From: Eutypa lata
Taxonomy: Eukaryota; Ascomycota; Sordariomycetes; Xylariales; Diatrypaceae
Direction of reading: 5' to 3'
Length of the DNA stretch: 64,000 bases
Assembly (NCBI GenBank): GCA_022661535.1
Contig: JAKULF010000002.1
Location: 248,001-312,000 of the forward strand
Each line of letters starts with the position of its first letter. Position 1 is the first letter of the stretch. The notes under the pieces are model-generated. The model searched no databases and was not told the origin of the DNA. It was given only the letters and a program-made list of their open reading frames with translations. Made by a program: the position numbers and the translations under genes. Below are positions 1 to 12,621 of the stretch, one piece after another.

Positions 1-1540
1 TGGGACTATCCCTTCCTTTGCGGTCCGGAAGAATGATCCCTATGAGTATCTCTCGGGTTTCAATAACCACTTCGAATCGGAGGCGACCGAGGGAACGATC
101 CCCCGAGGGCAGAATAGCCCTCGATCTGCTAGGTTTGGGCTGTACACCGAGCAGATTACGGGGTCTGCCTTTGTCGCTCCGCGACACATGAACAGAAATG
201 CATGGCTGTACAGAGCGCGCCCCGCGGTTGCTCACCAGGGCTTTGTCAGTTTTTTTCAAGTTCAGGAACACGAATGAGTAATTACGTCCTACTGACCGCG
301 CTAGTGCAGACCGACCTTCGAAACGTCGAGGGGACAGAGAGCTGCTTTCTACCACTGAATCCTCGTGTACACCTCTCCCCAACGCAGCTTGCCTGGGTAG
401 GGATCTATTTTCTACCCTTAATAACACTATTATTTGTATCTAATTGTTTTTTTAGCTTCCCTTTGATATTGTCGACGGTACCGACTTTGTTACCGGGCTT
501 CGCACCATTGCCGGATCTGGTGACCCCAGTTTGAGGGAGGGTTTAGCAACCCACGTCTATACTGCTACCAAGAGCATGGAGAAGCGCGCATTCGTCAACT
601 CAGACGGGGACTTCCTTATCGTTCCACAGCAAGGCGCCCTGAATATCCAGACGGAGTTCGGGCCGCTTTACGTTCAACCTGGCGAGATTTGTGTCATTCA
701 GCGTGGTCTCCGCTTTAGGGTTACAGTCGAGGGGCCGACGCGAGGTTACATCCTGGAGATATGGGGTGCCAACTTCGAACTGCCAGAGCTTGGACCCCTG
801 GGTTCGAATGGTCTTGCCAATTCTCGTGACTTCCTTCACCCCAAGGCAAAGTTCGAGGTCACCCACGATGATCCTTGGGAGATTGTTTACAAGCTTGGTG
901 GCAAGTTCTTCCGCAGTACTCAGAATCACTCCCCGTTTGATGTGGTTGCTTGGCATGGGAACTACGTGCCCTACAAGTATGATCTCACCAAGTTCGTCAA
1001 CGTCGGGTCCATCTCCGTGGATCATATCGACCCATCGATATTCTGCGTTCTAACCGCTAAGTCGCGGGATCCAACTGCACCTCTCGCGGATTTCCTGATC
1101 TTCTCGCCGCGTTGGGATGTGGCATCGCACACGTATAGACCTCCGTATTACCATCGCAATGCAGCTTCTGAGCTCATGGGCCTTATATATGGCGAGTATG
1201 GCGGTCGATCGGACTCATTTCAGCCAGGTGGCGTCTCATTCGAGTGTGGTATGGTGCCGCACGGTGTGGCCTACGAAGTAGGGGTTACCTTTTTATTTTT
1301 CTCTCCCACTCTATTCATTCAACGGACCGCTAATGTACACCGCAGGAGTTCTCAGCAGCTAGCGAACAGGCTCCTCCTGAAACTCGCATTTCCGAGGCCT
1401 CGATTGCTTTCATGTTTGAGAGCAGCAGGCCATTCACAGTCACGGATTGGGCTTGGAAAAGCAATAAGAAGCATGAGCACAATCCCAATATGTGGGATGG
1501 TCTGGTAGAGAACTTTTCCAAACACAATATAAATGCTTGA
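1..1540 (+). CDS. Homogentisate 1,2-dioxygenase-like ring-cleavage enzyme (5' partial)
   Basis: This is a cupin-type Fe(II) extradiol dioxygenase of the homogentisate dioxygenase family, entering the window already in frame (early motif SGFNNHFESEA). Spliced exons are 1-244, 310-396, 456-1277 and 1346-1540. The first intron has GTCAGT at its donor and CTGAC before the acceptor, and all junction phases agree. Iron ligands are visible in YYHRNAASELMG (His and Glu six residues apart) and in MVPHG, and the catalytic-type His is in VVAWHGNY. Directly after the last His ligand the usual GPD is replaced by GVA, and the C-terminus (KHNINA) is short. The neighbours are a FAD monooxygenase and a maleylacetate reductase, with no maleylacetoacetate isomerase or fumarylacetoacetase. 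I therefore infer a substrate such as a hydroquinone or gentisate-like compound rather than homogentisate. Family assignment is firm; the substrate is not known. Confidence 0.9.
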
Positions 1541-2473
1541 ACAATTCTGAGTTGCGGGCAGATAACTCACAAAGGAGTGGGCTCAGCCGAGGGAACGGTT
1601 GGTAAAACTTAGTACGTGGATGAAGGCGGTCAAATTTCCCCAGATTGGATCTCAGGCCCGATAGTCTGTCTCAATATACTCAATATACTGTCATTACCAA
1701 GTAATGTGGAACTCAAATGGCTTAGGTTGATTATTGGTGACCCGCATGATACAGGTTATGAACAACTAATGTGTGAGACGAAAAGCTCAGATAAAGTAGC
1801 TATCTACCAAACGCCTATGATGACCTCGAATAGGTATCTCAAGTCATTCGCCGCAATTGAACTGGGAGGGGGAAACTTAGGGGTACCATTTTAGCTCATA
1901 TTTTTTAACCTCATTTACGGTTGGTTTAATAATGTTGTAATATGTGAACTCTCGTCAAGATTCTAATACTAACCGATATAAATTGTGTGAATAGAACATA
2001 AACTCTCAAACGTGAGTTAATATCGTGGGTTACTTCCGAGACGCCTGATTTATGATTTGATAGGGTGAAGCACCATGGTCCATGTACTTACATATTATTA
2101 GAAGTTAATGTAGTGACAATTTACGCAGACTGTCGCTCGACCCTCTTGAAGGTAACCTAATCCGTATGCCGCATGAATATTTTATAAAATCATCTACTCA
2201 ATACATATGCCGAAGAGCCAAGTCGCCTTTCCCCACCGTGTAAATGCCCGATGCATCGGTTTTTCGGGGGAGGGGGTGGGGAATTGTTGTGGAGAAAGGG
2301 CAACTCAACTATCTATAGAGATCCATTTCAAATGTGACTTCCGATACGAGTTAGAACCCCTATATCCGGCTAACCCTCCTATTAAACATGTAGTACACCG
2401 GCAAACACGTTTGTCTTGGGGCATGATTACACAAAGCAACCGTATTCTTCAAACTGTCGGACTTGGTACAGAT
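1541..2473. other. Intergenic, between dioxygenase and FAD monooxygenase
   Basis: This tandem (head-to-tail) spacer should hold the dioxygenase 3' end and the promoter of the next gene. Short open frames at 1616-1894 and 2207-2575 show no recognisable motif and no coding-like composition. I see no RNA gene. Confidence 0.6.
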
Positions 2474-3963
2474 ATGAAGGTGAATTATTCGCAATCTGAC
2501 CCCAACCGTAACGTGCTAACGGATCTCATGTATAGGTCATCATCGTTGGTGCTGGTCCATCAGGACTCTTGTTAGCTCTCTTGCTTGGCAAGCAGGGGAT
2601 ATCCGTAGATGTCCTAGAGAAGTCTACGACAATCGATACGCGACCTAGAGCCACTCACTTTTCAACTCCTGCCACATACGAACTGGCAAGAGCCGGCGTT
2701 CTAGATGAAATGTACAGTGGAGGATTTATCCCGAGTGAAGTTTGCTGGAGGAATCTTGACGGGACCAAATTGGGTGGTCTCAAAATCCGTGACGCCTTCC
2801 CAGAGGGCTATCCCCACAAGCTCGTATGCTTTCCCTTAGACAAATTGGGGCCTCTCCTGCAGAAACATGTGTCTCGGCTTCCAAGCGTTCAGGTTCGCAT
2901 GTCCTGGGATGTTGCGAAAGTCGTCCAAGATGAATCGTCGGCTTCGGTCGAGGTTGAGACTCCGCAAGGGCCTCGAAAGCTGTCGGCGGACTACGTGATC
3001 GGATGTGACGGCGCGAGAAGCATTGTCAGACGTGAGCTCTTTGGAGAGAACTTCCCAGGTTTCACCTGGTACGAGCAAATTGTCGCCACAAATGTATATT
3101 GTTCACCGCTCTCGTTGTCTACCGTCTCACAACAACCCGGGGAGAAGGGAACAATACGAATGCTAACGGGCTGTCTAGACGTACTACGATTTCGACCAGT
3201 ACGGTTGGGAAGATAGCAACTTTATTATACATCCAGAGCACTATTTCATGGCGGCACGCATCAGTCCCCATCGCAACAAGGAGGCTTTGTGGCGGATCAC
3301 ATACGGCGAACAGTCGGGGCTCACGAGAGAGGAATTGCTAGCCCGACAGCCCGAGAAGTTTCGAACCTTTCTTCCTGGTCATCCAGAACCAGAGTCATAC
3401 GAAATCACCAATTTCAGCCCATACCAAATACATCAACGATGTGCACCAAGGCTGAGAGTAGGACGGGTCATTCTCGCGGCCGACGCTGCCCACTTGTGCA
3501 ACCCATTGTAGGCACCCGGGTCCCACGTTCCTCTCCAGATGACACTAATAATTATATAGTGGTGGACTTGGCCTCGTCGGCGGCATTACCGACGTTGGAA
3601 GCCTTTCCGATTGCCTCATTGGCATTTTTCGTGGTCTTGCCGACGACAGCATCCTAGACCATTACGATCGTGTTCGTCGTGAGATATACTACACGACAAT
3701 CAATCCAATGTCGTCGGAGAATTTCATGAGAGTGTGCAGGCAGGATGCAGATCACGCTTTGAAGCATGATCAATTCTTCAATTTCTGCGCCAAGGTCGAA
3801 ACAGATCCCGACTTAGCCAGGGAAGCACAAGTGGTAAGCCCTATCCTGTTCCAGCAGATTATTGCCTGCCTATTAACCAAGGTGTCTAAAACGCTATTAG
3901 GGACTCAAGGATTTACTGCTGCATGACTTTACGCAATACTACCACAAGGAGAATGGGGCTTAG
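2474..3963 (+). CDS. Group A FAD-dependent aromatic monooxygenase (PHBH fold)
   Basis: A single-component flavin hydroxylase of about 409 residues that would hydroxylate a phenolic ring using NAD(P)H and O2. Exons are 2474-2479, 2536-3093, 3179-3507, 3560-3833 and 3901-3963, and every junction keeps frame. The first exon is only ATG AAG, so that the Rossmann motif VIIVGAGPSGLLLALLLG starts at residue 3; its intron has GCTAAC near the 3' end. The DG motif is visible as YVIGCDGARSIVRR and the second FAD-binding (GD) motif as GRVILAADAAHLCNPFGGLG, the latter joined exactly across intron 3. No C-terminal thioredoxin-like domain follows, so it is shorter than phenol 2-monooxygenases and closer in size to salicylate or 4-hydroxybenzoate hydroxylases. 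The setting suggests it prepares the substrate for the adjacent ring-cleavage enzyme. The exact substrate cannot be read from sequence. Confidence 0.88.
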
Positions 3964-4268
3964 CTAAGCTGCATGCCTGGCTTCAACTGAGATTCCAAAG
4001 TGAAACGGGACTTCTGAGAGTAGCATACAGTCGAGATATTTAGAACTCGAAGAACCAAAAGTTGATTTAGGTCACTAGTACCTCTCTGTCATAATAGCAG
4101 ACCTCTGGTCTAGGTGGCAGAGTAGCTCCACCTGGCCCTATATAAGGGTGGGAGCGGCCCCCATAGTCCTAAGCTGCTCCTTTCTTCCCTTTTCTTTCTT
4201 AAAGCTTTAGCAAAGTGAATAAAGGGTCTGTTTCTGATGTAGTATTCTCTTAGATATATGTTTCAACT
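3964..4268. other. Convergent intergenic spacer with promoter-like, possible solo-LTR sequence
   Basis: Two genes end toward each other here, so no promoter is needed, yet 4135-4210 reads like one: CCTATATAAGG near 4138, a GC-rich block, then a long pyrimidine stretch (CTCCTTTCTTCCCTTTTC). This arrangement is typical of fungal LTR promoter regions. I could not define TG..CA ends or a target-site duplication, so the LTR reading is tentative. Confidence 0.3.
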
Positions 4269-6816
4269 TTACTCTCTGTGGTCCTCGCGCATCATACAGC
4301 TCAGAATAACGGTGTCCACCTCCTCGACACATTCCTTGGCATCCTCACTTCCTTGCATGTTCCTCAAGCAACAATCCAGACTCTCTGCCCCATTAGAAGA
4401 CCCAGCATCTAGGCCATCTAACTGTCCCGAGTCTATTAGCATGCTTAAGCTTCTCAGCAGACGAGGTATCTTCAAGGTTCCTTGTCCGTTCACCCGCATG
4501 GTAGGGAATTCGACACCCAGGGAGCCGTTCCTTCGATTCATAGCATTGCCCAGAAACCAGTATACTAACGCTCTATCCCGATAAAGTCCACGAGTCTCCA
4601 TAGATGCTGGTCGTGACACCGTTCTATTCCAATATACCCTCCATAGTTGTAGGGCATTGTCAGTGACTTGGGACTGGGCAGCGGCCAAATGTTCGCGCAC
4701 ATGCTGCTCTGCCGCATCTGTAACATTGGATATTTCTTTGTGCATATGTATGCTTCTCTGCTCCCACATGTGAAGAAGGATGCCTGTCAAAATGTATGAG
4801 AACCAATCACCACCGTGAGTTTGTTGGGACTTGTACCCACCGTGCAGGATTATGAAAGCCCCCATAACACTGAAATGGAGAGACATCTCGATCGGACGGT
4901 GACAAAGGAAAAGAGACAGGACAACTGGATATTCCACTCGAGTCAATCCTGGAGCATTCTGGTACAGTCCTTGCCACTCGCCTTTGCTGGGCGCGGAAAA
5001 GATATTCTCGTCACATGGCAAAGGCAGGTTAAGCTCATGTAGTTGCAACTCGGGCCGTCGGTCGAACAGGATCGCTTGGATAGCATCAAACAAATACAAA
5101 ATAAACGCGGTCCTCGTAGCAAGTTAGCAGCTAGATCCGAAACATAGCCACCGCCAGATTTGGGACTTAGGTACTAACCTTATTCTGCATTCTTGGGTAG
5201 ACCACTCCGTCCATTCCAATTTCCACGGATCAGTCCGTGAGTCAATAGGTTGGAAGATTCCGGATTTCCTCGCCTCGTTAACGAGCTTCGTCATAGAGAC
5301 CCCTGGACGGTTTTTCTTAGATGGGAAATAGAAGGCCTCTAGTAGCACCGTTATGTAGACCGCTTGGATAGTGTCCAATTGTGCCTGGCCTTTGGTCTCC
5401 AGGTCCGGATCAGACTCCCAAGCGAAGGACTGTGCAAGGTGACAAAGCTGTTGGGCACGGCTGCTGTGGGCTTTTAAATTTCCCGCGTACATCGAGCCCA
5501 TCAACACAATGGAGAAAATGAGCGGCGTGCTAGACGTTGTCACGTTCCAGAACGGTAGATGGAGAAGTGGCGTGTGCTGATGGAAAAAGCTGAAGTACGA
5601 GCATATAAAGAGAGACATGTTATCAAGGCTCAGCCAACTTTCCCATCGGCGCCTGCTTTGGTTCGAGTCCTCTAAATATTGAAGTATCTGTATGCGATGT
5701 GCTTCTAATGGCGAGATCTGCATCATGTCGATGCCTGCAGGCAATGCGATGCTCGATCTTGCTGGCCGCACACCCGACTCGATGTCATCGGGATGGCCCG
5801 TACCACTATCCGACGACATAAACCCTTGATTCGGGGAGCTAGAGGTGGTTTCTGTAGTGTTCTGGCCATCATCCTGGTAAGCCATCAAAGAATTGTCCAA
5901 TAGTCCCCAATCAAGCGGATCTAGATCAAAGTTCATGCCGGGACCGAGGTCCGAGGGGTCGATAATGTCGGCAGTCCCATCCTGGAAGGAAATATCTGCT
6001 AATGAATTTGAAGATGATGCGATCAATGTCGCTTGATCTAGTCCCAAGTCCACCATAGCCCCGTCGTCCGGGTCATTCGCCCCGTCCCGGTTAGAAGGCT
6101 CTGGCATCTGCTGTGGAGCACAAGAGGCCAGTGTTTGTTGGTCTACAGCTGGTGCTGTGGTGCCCGATATGTTCCCTGTAGAGGTAGGGTTGCCTGGACC
6201 TTCTTGATGGGCGGAAGGTTCGTATGGCGACAAATACTCCTCAGGGGAGAATGTGATATCCTGATTCCGCGATGTATTCTCTGAATTGCCGTCGGCTTGC
6301 CTAGACTTGCGCAAAGTGAACTGGCATAGATCACTCCGCCCCATGCTGCAACATCTGTCGCAGGGGTGGCTGCCAGAACACCTGACCTTGGAAACTCGAC
6401 AAGAGCTGCAGGCGCGGTTCACACGCTGGGATATCTTGACAGGGGCCCTGTCGGCTTGCTTGGCTGGCTGACAGCTCTGGTAGTGACGATTAAGAACATC
6501 ACTGTAGTGCTATCATTGGTACCGGACTTGAGAAGGCAAGAAGACTCCGCCCCCCGCCCCTTAAAGCAGCAGCGGGAAGATGAGAGCCAAAACGATGAGA
6601 AGAACCCAAGGGGCACGGGCGCCTTGCTGATGGGACTTACCTTCGCGCGAACCTTTTGCTGCAGAATGGGCAAGCGAAGGCCTTTAGCTTGTTGTGCATC
6701 GTCTGGTGACGCTTGAGGTGCTCTGACCGGCTGAAAGTGACTCGGCAGTAATCGCACTGGTGCTGTGCCGTGTTTCGAGCTTGCCCAGCGTCTTTTCGCC
6801 CCTGCCCGGAAGTCAT
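4269..6816 (-). CDS. Hybrid C2H2 + Zn2Cys6 transcription factor with fungal_trans domain
   Basis: A nuclear regulator of about 762 residues. Exons (minus strand) are 6816-6641, 6447-5179 and 5112-4269; phases agree. Exon 1 encodes a C2H2 finger (CDYCRVTFSRSEHLKRHQTMH) and the start of a second (CPFCSKRFARR). Exon 2 opens with a Zn2Cys6 cluster (RACSSCRVSKVRC, then CDRC), then an acidic, Ser/Asn/Asp-rich linker. Exons 2-3 carry the fungal-specific regulatory domain, with ECRIRTAFILYLFDAIQAIL joined across the last intron. After splicing the second finger runs into ISQRVNRAC and appears to lack its His pair, so it may be degenerate or the acceptor choice may be wrong. An upstream in-frame ATG at 6993 gives a hydrophobic extension atypical of this class; I prefer the ATG at 6816. 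It lies divergent from the VAO gene, so it is the natural candidate cluster regulator. Confidence 0.83.
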
Positions 6817-7617
6817 CGTCTCGGACCGGACGTTGATACACTCACTTGTGTTGGTGTAAGGTGAAGTCTCGTCCTGATTAGAACAAATGTTCTCTTTTTC
6901 GAGTCTCACAGCCATTGCATTCAGAACAGAACAGAACAGAACAAGAAATAAAATTACAAAGCATACTCCATTCATTCTAACGTCAACCGTCATCTTGTGG
7001 GGAAACAGGGCGTGACATAGCTTCCCCGGATGCTAGAGACACTAGTCTACTAGAAACGCTTTGTAAGATCTCTGTCAACTGCGCGTCTATCAGACTATAA
7101 CCCAACTTGGCTTAGGTAGTTCCATTACCCCAGGTTCAAGCGGCGGGGATATGAATATGCGCTAAGCAACCTACCTCGCATGACCTGAACCACCCCCATT
7201 TCGCACTATTCGCACTGTCCAAAACACCACCTAGAGTCTAAATCGCGCTTTTTGGTCGTGCGGAGACTGTGCGAGCCGGGTCAATTTTTTTGTCCACTGC
7301 TTGGAACGGTAACATCAAGCGCCTTAGCTCTTAAGCCCATTTCCTTACTCCATTTCCTTTACCAACATTGAAGCTTGTAAGTGCTTAGGTAAGTAGTTAT
7401 GAGTACGTATCGGATACCGACTCGGTGTTACCCCACATCTCGAAAGACGGGGTTGCCGGGGCTGCCGGAGCTGCCGGGTATTCGCCGTGTTAAAAAGTTA
7501 CGGCACGGGTGTACCTCAAGCGTTTGCCGTTCCACGTCAGTTAGTTAGCAGGTTAACTATAGGTAACTACGTACTAAACCGCCAAGTTCACCGCTGTCAG
7601 GTGATAACAACTGGCTA
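6817..7617. promoter_or_regulatory. Divergent promoter region between regulator and VAO gene
   Basis: About 800 bp separates the starts of the minus-strand regulator and the plus-strand flavoenzyme, so it should drive both. It holds AACAGAACAGAACAGAAC direct repeats near 6925-6942 and a cluster of CCG-bearing repeats (listed separately). No conserved gene is present. Confidence 0.55.
7451..7487. promoter_or_regulatory. Three 9-bp-spaced TGCCGG repeats, candidate zinc-cluster binding site
   Basis: TTGCCGGGGC, TGCCGGAGC and TGCCGGG follow each other at a 9-bp period, and GCCG recurs a few bases later. Zn2Cys6 proteins typically read CGG/CCG triplets in direct or inverted repeat. The site lies about 130 bp upstream of the VAO start codon. 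Function is inferred only. Confidence 0.4.
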
Positions 7618-9808
<2,191 letters not shown>

Positions 9809-10296
9809 CTGTATCTTCGTCTGTCCTCCTAGGATATTTTCAAGTTAGGGGTAGCAAAGTACCCGAATAGCTTAGATCCATTCTGTTAAAACCCATCCTG
9901 CACGTAAGCAATTGAGTGGCAGAGTTTAGGTAAAATGCAAGACATTATAACTTGCTCTAGGTCTTCTCCCTTCTTGCACCCGTAGATCTCTCACGTTCCG
10001 TTCTATAAAGGCGCCTAACTTATGTGACAGGGGCTACGGTCTATCTGTCATGTCACATTCACCATTGACATACGATACAGATATCGTAAGGAACCCTAGG
10101 AAACTTAGGCAATAGAATCTTAATGCAGGCATATATGACCCATTAACAGAGCCCCTCCTCGGGACGTGGCTAAATACTTAGGTATGGGTTGATGGATAGT
10201 CTTTAGGTTAGAAGACATAGTTAAGACATACACACACATTCATCTACATGACACATTTTGAAAGAGCAGGTTCTCATAATTGCACAAAAAGTAGGT
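9809..10296. other. Convergent intergenic spacer
   Basis: It lies between the 3' ends of the VAO and maleylacetate reductase genes and presumably holds both 3' UTRs. I see no gene or clear repeat. Confidence 0.6.
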
Positions 10297-11370
10297 TCAC
10301 AGATCTGCTCTTGCATCTTCTCCCGCCCAGGCCCGCCGGATCAACTCTCGAATCAAATCACTCTCCAACTCCCTGGGATTCCAATAACTTGATGACGAAG
10401 CAATATCAGCAGCTTTTTGTATATCGCTCTCCTTCATTCCAAGGTCCTTCAGAGCTCTCGGAACATTCAACTTCGACAGTAGTGCATTAAGTCCTCTGAC
10501 CGCATTTCCGTCGCTTTCTGGTAAAGCCTCAGCCAGCATCGCCATCGCTTGCGGCACATTTGGCGCGTTATATGCAAGCGCATGGGGGAGGATGATCGTG
10601 TGGGTTTCGGAATGGGGCAGGTTGAAGCTGCCCCCTAAGGTATGACAAAGCTTGTGGTGGAGTGACATACCGACGGCGCCAAGGCACGTCCCACAGAGCC
10701 ACGCACCATAGAGGGCTGAAGAACGAGCATTTGGAGATTGAGGGTCTTTTGTCAGGTCTGGAAGTGCCAATGCGAGAGCTCTGATACCTTCCTTGGCTAG
10801 TAAATTGATGATTGGATTTCCGTTGCGTGCGTAGAGTGCTTCTACCGCATGTGCGATTGCGTTGACTCCGCTCGTCGAAGTCAGGCCCGGAGGCAGGGAA
10901 AGCGTTAAGTCGACATCGTAGATCACAGTACCCGGGAGGATTCTAGGGTCGGACCTTGTGACTTTCAAACCGTCGGAAGTTTCGCCCAGGATTGGCGTAA
11001 CCTCGCTCCCAGCATATGTGGTGGCAACGGCGATATGGTACAGACCTGTGCGGATACTGACCGCCTTGCCGAGACCAATGGTGCTACCGCCTCCAATAGA
11101 GATGATACAATCGGTTTCCCTCGTCTGAGAAAATGCTATGGCTTTCTCTGTGATTTCCCGGGGGGTGTGCATAGTAGCTTCAGCGAATATTTCGATGCCA
11201 TCGTCACCAATGATATCTCGGATATTTTCCGCAGCGAAGATTTGCTGTGGGGTTGACAAAAGCAACGGTTTTGACTTTCCCAACTGCTTCAGCTCTTCTG
11301 GAAGCCTTTTAATGCTACCGCTGCCGAAAATAACCCTAGCAGGATTGGCATTGTATTCAAATGACTCCAT
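10297..11370 (-). CDS. Maleylacetate reductase-type iron-containing alcohol dehydrogenase
   Basis: Intronless 357-residue member of the Fe-ADH superfamily, maleylacetate reductase branch, which reduces maleylacetate to 3-oxoadipate with NAD(P)H in the hydroxyquinol/hydroquinone route. The N-terminus NPARVIFGSGSIKRLPEEL and the dinucleotide motif IISIGGGSTIGLGKAVS are typical, as are VATTYAGSEVTPI and the metal-site region with His residues (SLHHKLCHTLGG, then HSETHTIILPHALAYN). Length matches the family, and the ATG lies directly before the conserved core. Its presence is the strongest sign that the cluster funnels an aromatic ring into maleylacetate rather than into the fumarylacetoacetate pathway. 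Genes next to it are the VAO (convergent) and a carboxylesterase on the same strand. Confidence 0.92.
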   Translation of the reverse strand: MESFEYNANPARVIFGSGSIKRLPEELKQLGKSKPLLLSTPQQIFAAENIRDIIGDDGIEIFAEATMHTPREITEKAIAFSQTRETDCIISIGGGSTIGLGKAVSIRTGLYHIAVATTYAGSEVTPILGETSDGLKVTRSDPRILPGTVIYDVDLTLSLPPGLTSTSGVNAIAHAVEALYARNGNPIINLLAKEGIRALALALPDLTKDPQSPNARSSALYGAWLCGTCLGAVGMSLHHKLCHTLGGSFNLPHSETHTIILPHALAYNAPNVPQAMAMLAEALPESDGNAVRGLNALLSKLNVPRALKDLGMKESDIQKAADIASSSSYWNPRELESDLIRELIRRAWAGEDARADL

Positions 11371-12621
11371 AACTTGCTATTACCCGTTGATGTGGTCACT
11401 TCATTACAGCTGGAAGATCAGATATTTGTAAAAACGTATAAGGAGGGGAAGCATGTCTCAACAAAGGTTGGATGTATTCTTAGGATCCTTGGGGGGTGGC
11501 GGATAGGACGTGATTCGTACATAAGACCGCCCCGCATGAAAGGCCGAGGGACGTTAGTGTGATTCCCAACGCAGGACAACTAACACAGTGATGGGGCTTA
11601 ATGTAAACCCGCACCTCTTGTTCGCCTCAGTGAATTTAGCACTGGGGTCTCGACCTAACATTCAAAGGCACTAACGGCATTGGCCCGGTCTTATACTGGG
11701 GAGAATGCAATACATTGAATATTAAGCTAATACTTTCTGCACTATCTCACTAGGAACTCGTCTTGTCGTCAGAAGCGGGAAGAAAGACGGTGTGAATCTC
11801 AGCATTGATGATAGTGCAACTATAATCATCACCAGGCCAAGATAAAGAGCGCGACTTCACACTGATGCCTCACTATAACAATATTGAGAAACTCGACTGT
11901 TTCTAAAGACGCTTGATACCATTGTGATGCCTGTTATTTCTCAATACCTAATAATGTTAGTGGACGCTCGGGGGTAGTAAGGTATGTCTTTCTGCTAGCC
12001 TTCTACTCGCCCATAGGGATGATGCTAGCTCTACCAACTAGCCTATGGCAGCGTTCCTGCAGTCATCTCGTTTCTGAAATTTCCGCGGCAGCTCCTTAAG
12101 CATCATGTAAAGCCTTCTTACCTTCACGGAAATCCACGAGAGGCATACGATGGCGGGAGAGCGAACACCAGTACACAGCCGGAACAAAATGAGTTATAAC
12201 CTGGTATCCTACAAAGTATTCCTGGATGCACAATTCTTTCAAGGGGGTGACCATTCTCAATTAGAGGTCTTACGTATATTGGGATGGATGAAGATACATC
12301 ACAAACGTCGCATCTATAGACGCCCCTAACGACATTAATTGCAACCCGGCGGTTATTGGCACTTAGACAAAATAATTTTGAATTCATACATCTCATGATT
12401 ACCTGTACCACCAAAGTGGACGTTCGTCTTGATTATTTATCAACGATTATCATTTTCTTCCCAACAGGATACCAAGAAAGGCATGTTATGTGTCTCAAGC
12501 TCGCGGGAAAACGTGACGGATATTGAGGCCGTGGGTATAATAAGGCTCGGGCCAAATTTGCGCCGATGATGGTTTAATATCGGCCTCTCATTGAGAAAAG
12601 ATTCCAGCAGCAAGCTCTGTC
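11371..12621. other. Intergenic, upstream of maleylacetate reductase
   Basis: About 1.25 kb between two minus-strand genes, holding the promoter of the reductase and the 3' side of the esterase. The only open frame of note (12124-12414, minus) shows no recognisable domain. I see no RNA gene or clear repeat. Confidence 0.55.

Noticed and set aside
202..534. 110-codon plus-strand ORF
   Set aside because: It overlaps exons 1-3 of the dioxygenase. Only its middle (TDLRNVEGTESC to LSPTQLAW) is real coding sequence, as exon 2; the rest is a shadow frame or intron.
600..1025. 141-codon minus-strand ORF
   Set aside because: It lies antisense to a well-conserved dioxygenase exon and has no motif of its own.
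2207..2575. Possible longer N-terminus of the FAD monooxygenase
   Set aside because: The frame does not lead into the FAD motif without a break, and ATG AAG plus a 56-bp intron gives a perfect family start.
6817..6993. Longer N-terminus of the hybrid regulator (ATG at 6993)
   Set aside because: It would place a hydrophobic stretch before a zinc finger, which does not fit a nuclear factor. The ATG at 6816 is adequate.
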